Of a stretch of 54,555 nt of DNA, positions 1 to 8,174 are shown piece after piece. This stretch comes from Hydrogenophaga sp. Lineage in GTDB: Bacteria > Pseudomonadota > Gammaproteobacteria > Burkholderiales > Burkholderiaceae_C. The notes under the pieces were generated by a model. The model was given only the letters and a program-made list of their open reading frames with translations. It did no database searches and was not told where the DNA came from. Location: the NCBI RefSeq assembly GCF_018780385.1, contig NZ_JADMJO010000028.1:1-54555 (forward strand). The letters are read 5' to 3'. Position 1 is the first letter of the stretch. Each line of letters starts with the position of its first letter. The position numbers were made by a program, and so were the translations under genes.

Positions 1-401
1 GCATCAAGCTGGTGCGCATGGTGCTGCTGATCAAGCAGGCGCGGCGCGAGCTGGTCCGCATCGTGCACCCGCGTGTGGTCAACCCTGTCACGCTGGGCGG
101 CGCGATCATGCCCCCGTCCGTCATGACCGCCGTGCTGGGCTACATGCTGATCTACGGCGCGGCCACCATGGGCCTGACCATGCTGCTGCTGTTCACCGGG
201 CTGGACATCGTGACCTCATTTTCGGCGGTGGTGGCCACGGTCAACAACATCGGCCCCGGTCTGGGAGATGTGGGTCCGGCGAGCAACTTCGGCGTGCTCA
301 ACGAGTTCCAGATCTGGGTGTTGACGTTTGCGATGCTGCTGGGCCGTCTCGAATTGCTCACCGTGCTCGTGCTTTTCACCGGTCACTTCTGGAGGAAGTG
401 A
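1..401 (+). CDS. trkH: TrkH-type potassium uptake protein, C-terminal end (5' part outside window)
   Basis: This is the last ~130 residues of a K+ transporter membrane subunit; the reading frame is open from base 3 and ends with TGA at 399-401. The fragment shows two hydrophobic segments and the TrkH-type final pore-loop region with TVNNIGPGLGDVGP, which resembles the K+ selectivity-filter repeat of Trk/Ktr/HKT proteins. In the family, TrkH forms the inner-membrane pore and works with the cytoplasmic NAD-binding TrkA. The start lies upstream of the window. The gene converges with the glutathione S-transferase gene, leaving only 11 bases between their stops. Confidence 0.9.
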   Translation, partial: IKLVRMVLLIKQARRELVRIVHPRVVNPVTLGGAIMPPSVMTAVLGYMLIYGAATMGLTMLLLFTGLDIVTSFSAVVATVNNIGPGLGDVGPASNFGVLNEFQIWVLTFAMLLGRLELLTVLVLFTGHFWRK

Positions 402-412
402 CCTTTTGAAAA

Positions 413-1117
413 TCAGCCGCGCGCCGGAATGGCCAGGCCCTTGATCACCGCAGGGCGGGCCCCGAAGGCTTCGAGCACGCGCGGCAGTTCGGCGAAGTCG
501 CTGAAGCCCACCAGATCACCCGCGCCATAAAAGCCCACCAGGTTGCGCACCCAGGGCCAGATCGCAATGTCGGCGATGGAGTAGTCCGCGCCCATGATCC
601 ACTCACGCCCAGCCATGCGCTGGTTCAGCACGGCGAGCAGGCGCTTGGTCTCGGCCACGTAGCGGTCGCGTGGGCGTTTGTCTTCGAAGTCCTTGCCGGC
701 GAACTTGTGGAAGAAGCCAAGCTGGCCAAACATGGGCCCGACCCCACCCATCTGGAACATCAGCCACTGCAGCGTTTCGTAGCGGGCGGCCGGGTCTTGC
801 GGCAGGAACTGGCCCGTCTTCTCGGCCAGGTACACCAGGATGGCGCCCGACTCGAACAGCGCCAGCGGTTGGCCGCCCGGACCGTTGGGGTCGAGGATGG
901 CCGGGATCTTGTTGTTCGGATTGAGCGAGAGGAAGGCCGGCGAGGTCTGGTCGTTGGTGTCGAAGCTCACCAGGTGCGGCTCGTAGGGCAGGCCGGTTTC
1001 CTCCAGCATGATCGAGGCCTTGACGCCGTTGGGCGTTGGCAGCGAATACAGCTGCAGGCGCTCCGGATGTTGTGCGGGCCATTTCTGCGTGATGGGAAAT
1101 TTGTCGAGAGATGTCAT
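413..1117 (-). CDS. Glutathione S-transferase (YfcG/YghU-like, nu class)
   Basis: Encodes 234 residues. The N-terminal thioredoxin-like half carries LYSLPTPNGVKASIMLEE and later NPNNKIPAI and LFESGAILVYLAEK, which form the glutathione site of nu-class GSTs (E. coli YfcG and YghU have the same TPNG-K motif and disulfide-bond reductase activity). The C-terminal half is the usual all-helical domain. The frame stays open 15 codons further upstream, but I chose the ATG at 1117 because AGGAAAA precedes it at good spacing and the protein then starts like other family members. It is divergent from the YchJ-like gene. The true substrate cannot be read from the sequence. Confidence 0.88.
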   Translation of the reverse strand: MTSLDKFPITQKWPAQHPERLQLYSLPTPNGVKASIMLEETGLPYEPHLVSFDTNDQTSPAFLSLNPNNKIPAILDPNGPGGQPLALFESGAILVYLAEKTGQFLPQDPAARYETLQWLMFQMGGVGPMFGQLGFFHKFAGKDFEDKRPRDRYVAETKRLLAVLNQRMAGREWIMGADYSIADIAIWPWVRNLVGFYGAGDLVGFSDFAELPRVLEAFGARPAVIKGLAIPARG

Positions 1118-1239
1118 GAATGTTTTCCTGAATGAGAGCCGCATTGAACACCCGTCCTGCATGACCCGGACCCTGCAAGGGCATCGATAATTTCGTAACC
1201 ACGCGCACAGATCACCACCTGCAGCACGACGAAAACCAG

Positions 1240-1617
1240 ATGAAAATTCCCTGTCCCTGCGGACGCAGCGCGGCCTTCGAGGTCTGCTGTGGCCGATACC
1301 TCGGCACCGATGTGCCCGTGCCAGACGCCGAATCGCTCATGCGCTCGCGATACACCGCCTTTGTGCGTGGCGACGCAGCGCACCTGCTGGCCACCTGGCA
1401 CGCCAGCACACGCCCGCCCTCAGTCGAACTCGAGCCGAGCGTGAAGTGGTTGGGCCTGGAAGTGAAGCGGCACTCGCCGATCGACAGCGCTCACGCCGAG
1501 GTCGAATTCGTCGCGCGCTCCCGCGTGCAGGGCCGCGGACAACGCCTGCACGAGCGCAGCCGCTTTGTGCGCGAAGACGGCCAGTGGTTTTACCTGGATG
1601 GCGACATCCTGACTTGA
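1240..1617 (+). CDS. YchJ-family protein with N-terminal SEC-C-type cysteine motif (UPF0225)
   Basis: Encodes 125 residues. It starts with CPCG and FEVCCGRY, a metal-binding cysteine cluster of the SEC-C type, followed by LMRSRYTAF and a C-terminal NTF2-like fold ending in GQWFYLDGD. Length and layout match the YchJ family, whose function is not established. It lies 8 bases upstream of the HAD phosphatase and is probably cotranscribed with it. Confidence 0.85.
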   Translation: MKIPCPCGRSAAFEVCCGRYLGTDVPVPDAESLMRSRYTAFVRGDAAHLLATWHASTRPPSVELEPSVKWLGLEVKRHSPIDSAHAEVEFVARSRVQGRGQRLHERSRFVREDGQWFYLDGDILT

Positions 1618-1625
1618 AGGACAAC

Positions 1626-2288
1626 ATGTTTGATGCGGTTTTGTTTGATTGCGATGGCGTGCTGGTGGACAGCGAACCCATCACCAACGGTGTGCTGCGC
1701 GAGGTGCTCAACGAGAGCGGCTGGGCGCTCACGCAGGCCGAGTGCATGCAGATATTCATCGGCAAGGCGGTGCGCGACGAGCGCGCGCGCATCGAGGCCG
1801 AGACCGGGAAGCCGCTCACGGACGACTGGATGCGCGCCTTTTACGCCCGGCGCGACGCGCGGCTTCGCGCCGAGCTGCAGCCGGTGCACGGTGCGATCGA
1901 TGTTGTGATGGCCGCGCACCGTCACGCGGGTGGCCGCATCGCCTGCGCCTCAGGGGCTGACCGACCCAAGGTCGTGATGCAGATCGAGATGGCGGGCATG
2001 CAACCCTACTTTGGCGACCGGATCTTCAGCGGTCACGACCAGCCGCGCTCCAAGCCCGCGCCCGATGTCTACCTGGCCGCAGCGGCACACCTGGGGGTCG
2101 ACCCGGCGCGCTGCCTGGTGATCGAAGACACCGGCACCGGTGCGCTGGCCGGCCTGGCGGCGGGCGCCACCGTGTGGGGCTATTGCCCCGACGGCCATGG
2201 CCGTGCGTTTGAAGGGCTGGCTGTGCACCGCGTGTTCCACCGCATGCACGACCTGCTCGAGTTACTGCCCTCGCCACTCGCCCGGTGA
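1626..2288 (+). CDS. HAD-superfamily phosphatase (beta-phosphoglucomutase/YieH-like)
   Basis: Encodes 220 residues. Motif I is LFDCDGVLVDSE, with nucleophile Asp8 and acid/base Asp10; motif II is CASGADRPKV; motif III is SKPAPDVYL; motif IV is CLVIEDTGTGALAG. A helical cap (residues ~15-85) makes it a subfamily IA HAD enzyme acting on small phosphorylated molecules. The substrate cannot be decided; the family includes 6-phosphogluconate phosphatase (YieH) and phosphoglycolate phosphatases. Its last 27 bases overlap the 3' end of the AraC-type gene on the other strand. Confidence 0.88.
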   Translation: MFDAVLFDCDGVLVDSEPITNGVLREVLNESGWALTQAECMQIFIGKAVRDERARIEAETGKPLTDDWMRAFYARRDARLRAELQPVHGAIDVVMAAHRHAGGRIACASGADRPKVVMQIEMAGMQPYFGDRIFSGHDQPRSKPAPDVYLAAAAHLGVDPARCLVIEDTGTGALAGLAAGATVWGYCPDGHGRAFEGLAVHRVFHRMHDLLELLPSPLAR

Positions 2289-3314
2289 CTTTCCCGTCCA
2301 GCCTTTGAAGGCGCGCATGAAGCTCTTCTCGTTCTGAAAGCCCGCCGCCTCGGCCACCTGCTTGATCGGACGCTTCGTGCGCAGCAGCATCTCGGTCGCG
2401 CGTTGCCGACGCGACTCGTCCTTCAGGCTTTGCAGCGATGCGCCTTCGTCCTTCAGCTGGCGGTGCAGGGTGCGCGGTGAGGTGTTGAGCAGCGCAGCGA
2501 GGTCGTTGGCGTTGTGGGCGTCCTGCGGGCGGCTGGCCAGCATCTGTCGCACGCGCTGCACCAGCAGGCGGTCGCGCCGATAGGAGCGCACGGTCAGGGG
2601 CAGGGCGCGCTGCAACAGCTGGTTCATGGCGGCTTCGTCGCGCCGCACCGGCAGGCTCAGGTAGCGGGCGTCGAAGTGGATGGCCGCGTGCTCCGCATCG
2701 AATCGGGTGGGTCCGTCAAAAAGAACGGCGTAGGCCTCGGCGTGCGGTGGCGCGGCGTAGGGAAACTGCGCACCCAGCAACGCAATGCGCGAGTCCACGT
2801 ACCAGCTGGCCAGGCCGTGGATGTTGCGCAGCAACGAGACCGCGCAGAGCTCGGCCATGGGCCCGGGGTCGCGGTGCAGGTGCAGCGCGATGCTGACCAC
2901 CTCGCCCGACACCTCCACGGCCAGCGTCGCATCGGGTGCCAGCAGGCCGTGGTGGCGGCACCAGCGCTTGAGTGCCACCCCCAGCGTGGGGCTGGAGAGC
3001 GAGGCGCGCGCGAGCAGGCCGTAGCTGCCCCAGGGCAGGGGCCGGGCAAAACAGCCCAGCGCTTCGTCGTCCAGCTCTCGCATGGCCGCACCCGAAATCA
3101 CCTCCATCTGGGCTGCGGTGATTCGCCCGGTCGGATTTCTCAGTTGTGCTGGCGTTATTTGTGCCTGCGCCAGCGCGGCTGACGGATCCATGCCACGCGC
3201 ATCGAAGGCCATCACCATGGCCCGGATGAGTGCGATGGGCGTGAGCGCAGGTCCCGCCAGGAGCTGGGTGGCGTCGGGCGTGGCTGGCAGTCGGCGGGGG
3301 GTGGCTTGGGGCAT
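2262..3314 (-). CDS. AraC-family transcriptional regulator with arabinose-binding-like N-terminal domain
   Basis: Encodes 350 residues. The N-terminal ~230 residues resemble the ligand-binding domain of OruR/ArgR-like AraC regulators (PYAAPPHAEAY and FDAEHAAIHFDARYLSLPV are typical). The C-terminal ~100 residues hold two helix-turn-helix units, the first with LAALLNTSPRTLHRQLK and the second with IKQVAEAAGFQNEKSFMRAFKGWTGKSPGEWR. The frame is open further upstream, but the ATG at 3314 gives a normal length. It is divergent from the carboxylase operon with 121 bases between starts, so control of that operon is a reasonable inference. The operon lacks the MerR-type LiuR usual for leucine degradation in pseudomonads. 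Confidence 0.85.
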   Translation of the reverse strand: MPQATPRRLPATPDATQLLAGPALTPIALIRAMVMAFDARGMDPSAALAQAQITPAQLRNPTGRITAAQMEVISGAAMRELDDEALGCFARPLPWGSYGLLARASLSSPTLGVALKRWCRHHGLLAPDATLAVEVSGEVVSIALHLHRDPGPMAELCAVSLLRNIHGLASWYVDSRIALLGAQFPYAAPPHAEAYAVLFDGPTRFDAEHAAIHFDARYLSLPVRRDEAAMNQLLQRALPLTVRSYRRDRLLVQRVRQMLASRPQDAHNANDLAALLNTSPRTLHRQLKDEGASLQSLKDESRRQRATEMLLRTKRPIKQVAEAAGFQNEKSFMRAFKGWTGKSPGEWRGQ

Positions 3315-3435
3315 ACCCTGATTTTCAGGGGCAATGGCAGCATTTGCAACCCAGCTGACCGACAGTACCCCACGCGCATCCCTATCCTCCACAATGACCC
3401 GAAACCCCCACAAGACAACCTGACAGGACCGCGAC
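3315..3435. promoter_or_regulatory. Divergent promoter region between araC-type regulator and acyl-CoA carboxylase operon
   Basis: These 121 bases must hold the promoters for both the regulator and the operon. I see no perfect inverted repeat. An AGGA stretch in front of the ATG at 3436 can serve as ribosome binding site for liuB. Assigning -10/-35 boxes by eye was not convincing. Confidence 0.5.
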
Positions 3436-5058
3436 ATGTCGACCCTGGAGACACAACTCAACGCCCGCTCTGCCGATTTCCAGGCCAACGCAGCCGCCAT
3501 GCGCGCGGTGGTGGACGACCTGCGGGCGCAGGTGGCCAAGTCCACCTTCGGCGGCGGCGACGTCGCCCGCGCGCGACACACCAAGCGCGGCAAGCTGTTG
3601 CCGCGCGACCGCGTGCAGATGCTGCTGGACCCGGGCACGCCCTTCCTGGAGCTGAGCCCGCTGGCCGCGCTCAACATGTACCCCGACCGCGACGGCACCG
3701 ACAGCGCGCCCTGCGCCGGCGTGATCACCGGCATCGGTCGGGTGAGCGGAGTCGACTGCCTGATCGTCTGCAACGACGCCACCGTCAAGGGTGGCACCTA
3801 CTACCCGATGACGGTGAAGAAACACCTGCGGGCGCAAGAGGTGGCGATGCAGAACAACCTCACCTGCATCTACCTGGTGGACTCGGGCGGCGCCAATCTG
3901 CCGAACCAGGACGATGTGTTCCCGGATCGGGACCACTTCGGCCGCATCTTCTACAACCAGGCCAACATGTCGGCCAACGGCATCGCGCAGATCGCGGTGG
4001 TCATGGGCTCGTGCACGGCCGGGGGCGCGTATGTGCCTGCCATGAGCGACGAGACCATCATCGTCAAGAACCAGGGCACCATTTTCCTGGGCGGCCCGCC
4101 ACTGGTGAAGGCCGCCATCGGCGAGATCGTGAGCGCAGAAGACCTGGGCGGTGGCGACGTGCACACCCGCCTCTCGGGCGTGGCCGACCACCTGGCGCAG
4201 AACGATGCCCACGCGCTGGCCCTGGCGCGCCAGGCTGTGGCCACGCTCAACAAGCGCAAGCTGGCCACGCAGGCGCTGCGTGAGCCGCGCGCACCGATCT
4301 ATTCCACCGAAGAAATTTATGGCGTGATCCCGGTCGACACGCGCAAGCCCTACGACGTGCGCGAAATCATCGCCCGCATCGTCGATGGCAGCGAATTCCA
4401 CGAATTCAAGGCGCGCTATGGCGCCACGCTGGTCTGCGGCTTCGCGCACATCGAGGGCATGCCGATCGGCATCGTCGCCAACAACGGTGTGCTGTTCTCG
4501 GAGAGCGCGCAGAAGGGTGCGCACTTCATCGAACTGTGCTGCCAGCGCAAGGTGCCGCTTTTGTTCCTGCAGAACATCACCGGCTTCATGGTCGGCAAGA
4601 AATACGAAAGCGAAGGCATCGCTCGCCACGGCGCCAAGCTGGTCACCGCCGTGGCCACCGCCCAGGTGCCCAAATTCACCGTGATCATCGGCGGCAGCTA
4701 CGGCGCCGGCAACTACGGCATGTGTGGTCGTGCCTACAGCCCGCGTTTCCTCTGGATGTGGCCCAACGCGCGCATCAGCGTGATGGGTGGCGAGCAGGCC
4801 GCCGGCGTGCTGGCCACCGTCAAACGCGATGGCATCGAGGCCAAGGGGGGCAGCTGGAGCGCCGAGGAAGAGGCGAAGTTCAAGCAGCCACTGCTCGACC
4901 AGTTCGCCCACCAGTCGCACCCCTATTACGCCAGCGCCCGCTTGTGGGACGACGGCGTGATCGATCCGGCGGACACGCGCCGCGTGCTTGGCCTGGCACT
5001 GTCGGCCGCGCTCAATGCGCCGATCGGCGAACCGAAGTTTGGTGTTTTCAGGATGTGA
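3436..5058 (+). CDS. liuB: Methylcrotonoyl-CoA carboxylase beta (carboxyltransferase) subunit
   Basis: Encodes 540 residues. It transfers the carboxyl group from biotin on the alpha subunit to 3-methylcrotonyl-CoA in leucine breakdown. The full carboxyltransferase fold is visible: [60 protein letters not shown] (first oxyanion loop), then [15 protein letters not shown] and [16 protein letters not shown] (second). The C-terminal [12 protein letters not shown] and GVFRM ending closely match pseudomonad LiuB. Geranyl-CoA carboxylase (AtuC) is the nearest alternative; the neighbours (HMG-CoA lyase, LiuC-like hydratase) favour the leucine pathway. First gene of the operon. Confidence 0.93.
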   Translation: MSTLETQLNARSADFQANAAAMRAVVDDLRAQVAKSTFGGGDVARARHTKRGKLLPRDRVQMLLDPGTPFLELSPLAALNMYPDRDGTDSAPCAGVITGIGRVSGVDCLIVCNDATVKGGTYYPMTVKKHLRAQEVAMQNNLTCIYLVDSGGANLPNQDDVFPDRDHFGRIFYNQANMSANGIAQIAVVMGSCTAGGAYVPAMSDETIIVKNQGTIFLGGPPLVKAAIGEIVSAEDLGGGDVHTRLSGVADHLAQNDAHALALARQAVATLNKRKLATQALREPRAPIYSTEEIYGVIPVDTRKPYDVREIIARIVDGSEFHEFKARYGATLVCGFAHIEGMPIGIVANNGVLFSESAQKGAHFIELCCQRKVPLLFLQNITGFMVGKKYESEGIARHGAKLVTAVATAQVPKFTVIIGGSYGAGNYGMCGRAYSPRFLWMWPNARISVMGGEQAAGVLATVKRDGIEAKGGSWSAEEEAKFKQPLLDQFAHQSHPYYASARLWDDGVIDPADTRRVLGLALSAALNAPIGEPKFGVFRM

Positions 5059-5062
5059 CGCC

Positions 5063-5566
5063 ATGGACGCGCGTCAGCATTTCACCCTACTCGCCCGCTA
5101 CAACGTGTGGGCCACGCAGCAGCTGCTCGCAGCCATCGAACCGGTCAACGAGTTCGATTACCGGCGTGACCTGCGCCTGTTCTTCAAGAGCATCCACGGC
5201 ACGCTCAACCACCTGCTGGTGGGCGAGCACATGGCGTGGCAGCGGCGCTTCGCTCGCGGAGAATCGCCGAAGCTGGAGCTGGACATGGAAGTCGAACCCG
5301 AGCGCGATCGTCTGGCGCAGGCCCTGAAGGGTGGCGCCAAGACCTGGGAACCGCTGATTGCCAGCTGGCCCGCCGAGCGCTTCGACGGCAAGCTCGACTA
5401 CTTCAACACGCGTGGCCAGCCCATGAGCCTGCCGTTTGCCGCCACGCTGGCCCACGTGTTCAACCACGGCACGCACCACCGGGGCCAGATCAGCGCAGCA
5501 CTCACCATGCTGGGCCAACCCGCACCCGTGCTGGATCTCGTGTATTTCCTGCAGCAGACGGCTTGA
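5063..5566 (+). CDS. DinB-family four-helix metal-dependent protein
   Basis: Encodes 167 residues. The sequence shows the DinB/YfiT four-helix layout: LARYNVWATQQLLAAI at the start, then HGTLNHLLVGEHMAWQRRF with a probable metal ligand near His50, and HVFNHGTHHRGQISAALTMLG near residues 133-148 with the other histidines. Relatives bind Ni/Zn and include thiol transferases, but most have no assigned reaction. It starts 4 bases after the stop of liuB and is clearly in the operon, although no role in leucine breakdown is known for the family. Confidence 0.85.
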   Translation: MDARQHFTLLARYNVWATQQLLAAIEPVNEFDYRRDLRLFFKSIHGTLNHLLVGEHMAWQRRFARGESPKLELDMEVEPERDRLAQALKGGAKTWEPLIASWPAERFDGKLDYFNTRGQPMSLPFAATLAHVFNHGTHHRGQISAALTMLGQPAPVLDLVYFLQQTA

Positions 5567-5598
5567 ATCTCACGACAACAAAAAAAGCGAGACAAACC

Positions 5599-6735
5599 AT
5601 GAGCGCCACCATCTACGACAACCCCGACCACGAACTGCTGCGCGACCAGGTGGCACGTTTTCTCGAGCGCGAAGTGGAGCCGCACGCAGCCGCGTGGGAA
5701 GAGACCGGCATGGTGCCGCGCGAGGTGTTGCGCCGCATGGGCCAGGCGGGTCTGCTCGGTATCGCGTTCGAGAGCGACTACGGCGGCGCTGACGCCGACG
5801 CCATGACCAACCTGGTGTTCGCCGAGGCGCTGTCGCAAAGCACCTTCGCCGGTTTCATCATCACCGTGCTCGTGCACACCGACATGGCCGGCCCGCACCT
5901 GCACCACGCGGGCACCCCGGCACAGAAGGCGAAATACCTGCCCAAGGTCACGGCGGGTGAACTGATCACCGCGGTGGGCATCAGCGAACCCGGCGCCGGC
6001 TCGGACGTGGCCGGCATGCGCACCACCGCGCGCCGGGACGGTGACGAGTGGGTCATCAACGGCACCAAGATGTTCATCACCAACGGCGTGCACGGCGACC
6101 TGTATTTCGTGGCCGCCAAGACCGGAGCAGCGCGGCACGACATGTCGATGTTCATCGTCGAAAAGGGCACGCCGGGCTTCACGGTAGGCCGTGCGCTCAA
6201 GAAGACCGGCTGGCTCTCCAGCGACACGGCCGAACTCGTCTTTGACAACGTTCGCATCCCGGCCGGCAACCTGCTGGGCGAAGAGGGCAAGGGCTTCTAT
6301 TCGGTGATGAAGAACTTCCAGACCGAGCGCATTGCGCTGGGCGCCATGGCCATCGGTCACTGCACGCAGGCCCTCAAGATCACGCTGGACCACGTGCGAC
6401 AGCGCCAGGCCTTTGGCGCCACGCTGTGGGATCAGCAGACCATCCGCCAGCGCCTCTCGATGCTCGACGCCAAGGTGCGCGCGGCTCGCCAGTTCATGTA
6501 CCACTGCGCCTGGAGCGTGACCCAGGGCCACGACATCGTGCAGGAAGTCTCCATGCTCAAGGCGCTCACCGGCGAGCTGGTCAACGAGGTGGTGCAGACC
6601 TGCCAGCAGTTCCACGGCGGCATGGGCTTCATCCGCGAGACGGCCATCGAACGCCTGTGGCGCGACGCGCGCGTGCTGGCCATCGGTGGGGGAGCGACGG
6701 AAGTGATGCTCGAAGAAGTCGCGAAACGTTATTGA
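5599..6735 (+). CDS. Acyl-CoA dehydrogenase (isovaleryl-CoA dehydrogenase-type catalytic base)
   Basis: Encodes 378 residues. A flavoenzyme that makes a trans-2 double bond in an acyl-CoA and passes electrons to ETF. Visible are TAVGISEPGAGSDVAGM and WVINGTKMFITNG (FAD contacts), RQAFGATLWDQQTIRQRL and the C-terminal QQFHGGMGFI...RDARVLAIGGGATEVM. The usual catalytic Glu of the C-terminal helix is replaced by Gly in AIGGGATEV, while Glu243 in QTERIALG lines up with Glu254 of human isovaleryl-CoA dehydrogenase. That fits a branched or long substrate. The protein does not otherwise look like the standard Burkholderiales isovaleryl-CoA dehydrogenase, so citronellyl-CoA or another branched acyl-CoA remains possible. 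Confidence 0.85.
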   Translation: MSATIYDNPDHELLRDQVARFLEREVEPHAAAWEETGMVPREVLRRMGQAGLLGIAFESDYGGADADAMTNLVFAEALSQSTFAGFIITVLVHTDMAGPHLHHAGTPAQKAKYLPKVTAGELITAVGISEPGAGSDVAGMRTTARRDGDEWVINGTKMFITNGVHGDLYFVAAKTGAARHDMSMFIVEKGTPGFTVGRALKKTGWLSSDTAELVFDNVRIPAGNLLGEEGKGFYSVMKNFQTERIALGAMAIGHCTQALKITLDHVRQRQAFGATLWDQQTIRQRLSMLDAKVRAARQFMYHCAWSVTQGHDIVQEVSMLKALTGELVNEVVQTCQQFHGGMGFIRETAIERLWRDARVLAIGGGATEVMLEEVAKRY

Positions 6736-6746
6736 GGACGAAGAAC

Positions 6747-7538
6747 ATGAGTGAAGTTTTGGATGTTTCCCGCCCCGCGCCTCACGTAGCGCGCGTGTGG
6801 CTCAACCGGCCAGACGTGCGCAACGCCTTCAACGACGATGTGATCGCCGCGTTGACCGCCACGTTCGAGACCCTGTCGAAAGACGAGGACCTGCGCGTGG
6901 TCGTGCTCGGCGCGCACGGCAAGGCCTTCTGCGCCGGTGCCGACCTCAACTGGATGAAGACCATGGCCGGCTACAGCTGGGACCAGAACCGCGCCGACGC
7001 GCAGCGGCTCGCCGACATGCTGTGGACGCTGGACCAGTGCCCGGTGCCGGTGGTGGGCCGCATCCAGGGCGACTGCTACGCCGGGGGCATGGGGTTGGCC
7101 GCCATCTGCGACGTGTTGGTGGCCGTCGAAGGTGCCACCTTCTGCCTCTCCGAAGCACGTCTGGGACTGCTGCCGGCCACCATCAGTCCGTACGTGGTGC
7201 GCGCCTTGGGGGAACAGGCTTCGCGCCGCTACATGGTCACGGCCGAGCGCTTTTCGGCGGTGCGCGCGCACGCGCTGGGCATGGTCCACGAACTCGCCAC
7301 GCCCGAGACGCTGGACGCCCGGGTCGACGAGATCGTGGCCACCCTGGTGGCCAACGGACCGAAGGCCGCGCGTGAATGCAAGCGCCTGGTGCGCGACGTG
7401 AGCGGTGTGCCTGTGACCGCCGAGCTGCGCGGCGAGACCGCGCGCCGCATCGCCGACATCCGCGCCAGCGACGAGGGCCGCGAAGGCCTGCAGTCCTTCC
7501 TGGGCAAACGCGCACCGGGCTGGTTGCCACAGGCCTGA
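6747..7538 (+). CDS. liuC: Methylglutaconyl-CoA hydratase (enoyl-CoA hydratase family)
   Basis: Encodes 263 residues. In leucine breakdown it hydrates 3-methylglutaconyl-CoA to HMG-CoA. The crotonase fold is evident, with oxyanion-hole motifs AFCAGADLNWM and GDCYAGGMGLAAICDV. The stretch after CAGADLNWMK(T)M is characteristic of LiuC/AUH-type hydratases, and SEARLGLLPATISPYVVRALG holds the catalytic region. The ATG at 6747 lies 11 bases downstream of the dehydrogenase stop and is preceded by GAGGA. A longer frame upstream is only overlap into the dehydrogenase gene. Confidence 0.88.
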   Translation: MSEVLDVSRPAPHVARVWLNRPDVRNAFNDDVIAALTATFETLSKDEDLRVVVLGAHGKAFCAGADLNWMKTMAGYSWDQNRADAQRLADMLWTLDQCPVPVVGRIQGDCYAGGMGLAAICDVLVAVEGATFCLSEARLGLLPATISPYVVRALGEQASRRYMVTAERFSAVRAHALGMVHELATPETLDARVDEIVATLVANGPKAARECKRLVRDVSGVPVTAELRGETARRIADIRASDEGREGLQSFLGKRAPGWLPQA

Positions 7539-7544
7539 TCGACC

Positions 7545-8174
7545 ATGACGGAAACCCTCGCCTCCCTGGGAACGCCCGAGCTGCTGGCTCTGGCCGGGGC
7601 GCTCGGCTGGGCCAGCGGGTTCCGTCTTTACGCGGTGGTGTTTCTGGTGGGCGCGGCCGGTGCGCTGGGCTGGATGGAGCTGCCCGCCGGTCTGCAGGTG
7701 CTGCAGCATCCCGCCTTGCTGGGGGCCAGCGGCTTCATGCTGTTCGTCGAGTTTTTTGCCGACAAGATCCCGGTGGTCGACTCACTGTGGGACATGGTCA
7801 ACAGCGTGGTGCGCATCCCCGCCGGCGCGGCGCTGGCGGCCGGCGTGTTCGGTGCCGACAGCGGCTCCTTGGCGCTGGCCGCCGCATTGCTGGGCGGCTC
7901 GCTCGCGGCCACCAGCCAGGCCGCCAAGACCACCACCCGCGCGGCCATCAACGCCTCGCCCGAACCCTTCTCCAACATCGCCATGAGCCTGGTCGAAGAC
8001 GGCCTGGTGGTCGGCGCGGTGTGGCTCGCCACCAACCACCCGGTGGCTTTCGGCGTGCTGCTGCTCATCGCCGTGGTGCTGATGTGGATCGTCACCTGGA
8101 TGCTTTTCAAATTCCTGCGTGCGGTGTTCCGTCGCGCGCAGGGCTTCTTCTCCGGACCCGTCAAGGAAACCTGA
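7545..8174 (+). CDS. DUF4126-family membrane protein
   Basis: Encodes 209 residues. Hydrophobic, with about four to five predicted membrane segments; SGFRLYAVVFLVGAAGALGWMELP, FFADKIPVVDSLWDMVNSVVRIPAG and TTTRAAINASPEPFSN are conserved-looking family stretches of DUF4126. No function is established for the family. It starts 6 bases after liuC, and its TGA overlaps the ATG of liuD (TGATG), so its translation is probably coupled to that of the carboxylase alpha subunit. Confidence 0.8.
   Translation: MTETLASLGTPELLALAGALGWASGFRLYAVVFLVGAAGALGWMELPAGLQVLQHPALLGASGFMLFVEFFADKIPVVDSLWDMVNSVVRIPAGAALAAGVFGADSGSLALAAALLGGSLAATSQAAKTTTRAAINASPEPFSNIAMSLVEDGLVVGAVWLATNHPVAFGVLLLIAVVLMWIVTWMLFKFLRAVFRRAQGFFSGPVKET

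Noticed and set aside
3382..5064. Open frame of 560 codons on the minus strand opposite liuB
   Set aside because: High GC keeps antisense frames open; the translation is low in complexity (His/Gly/Val/Ala-rich) and liuB on the plus strand is unmistakable.
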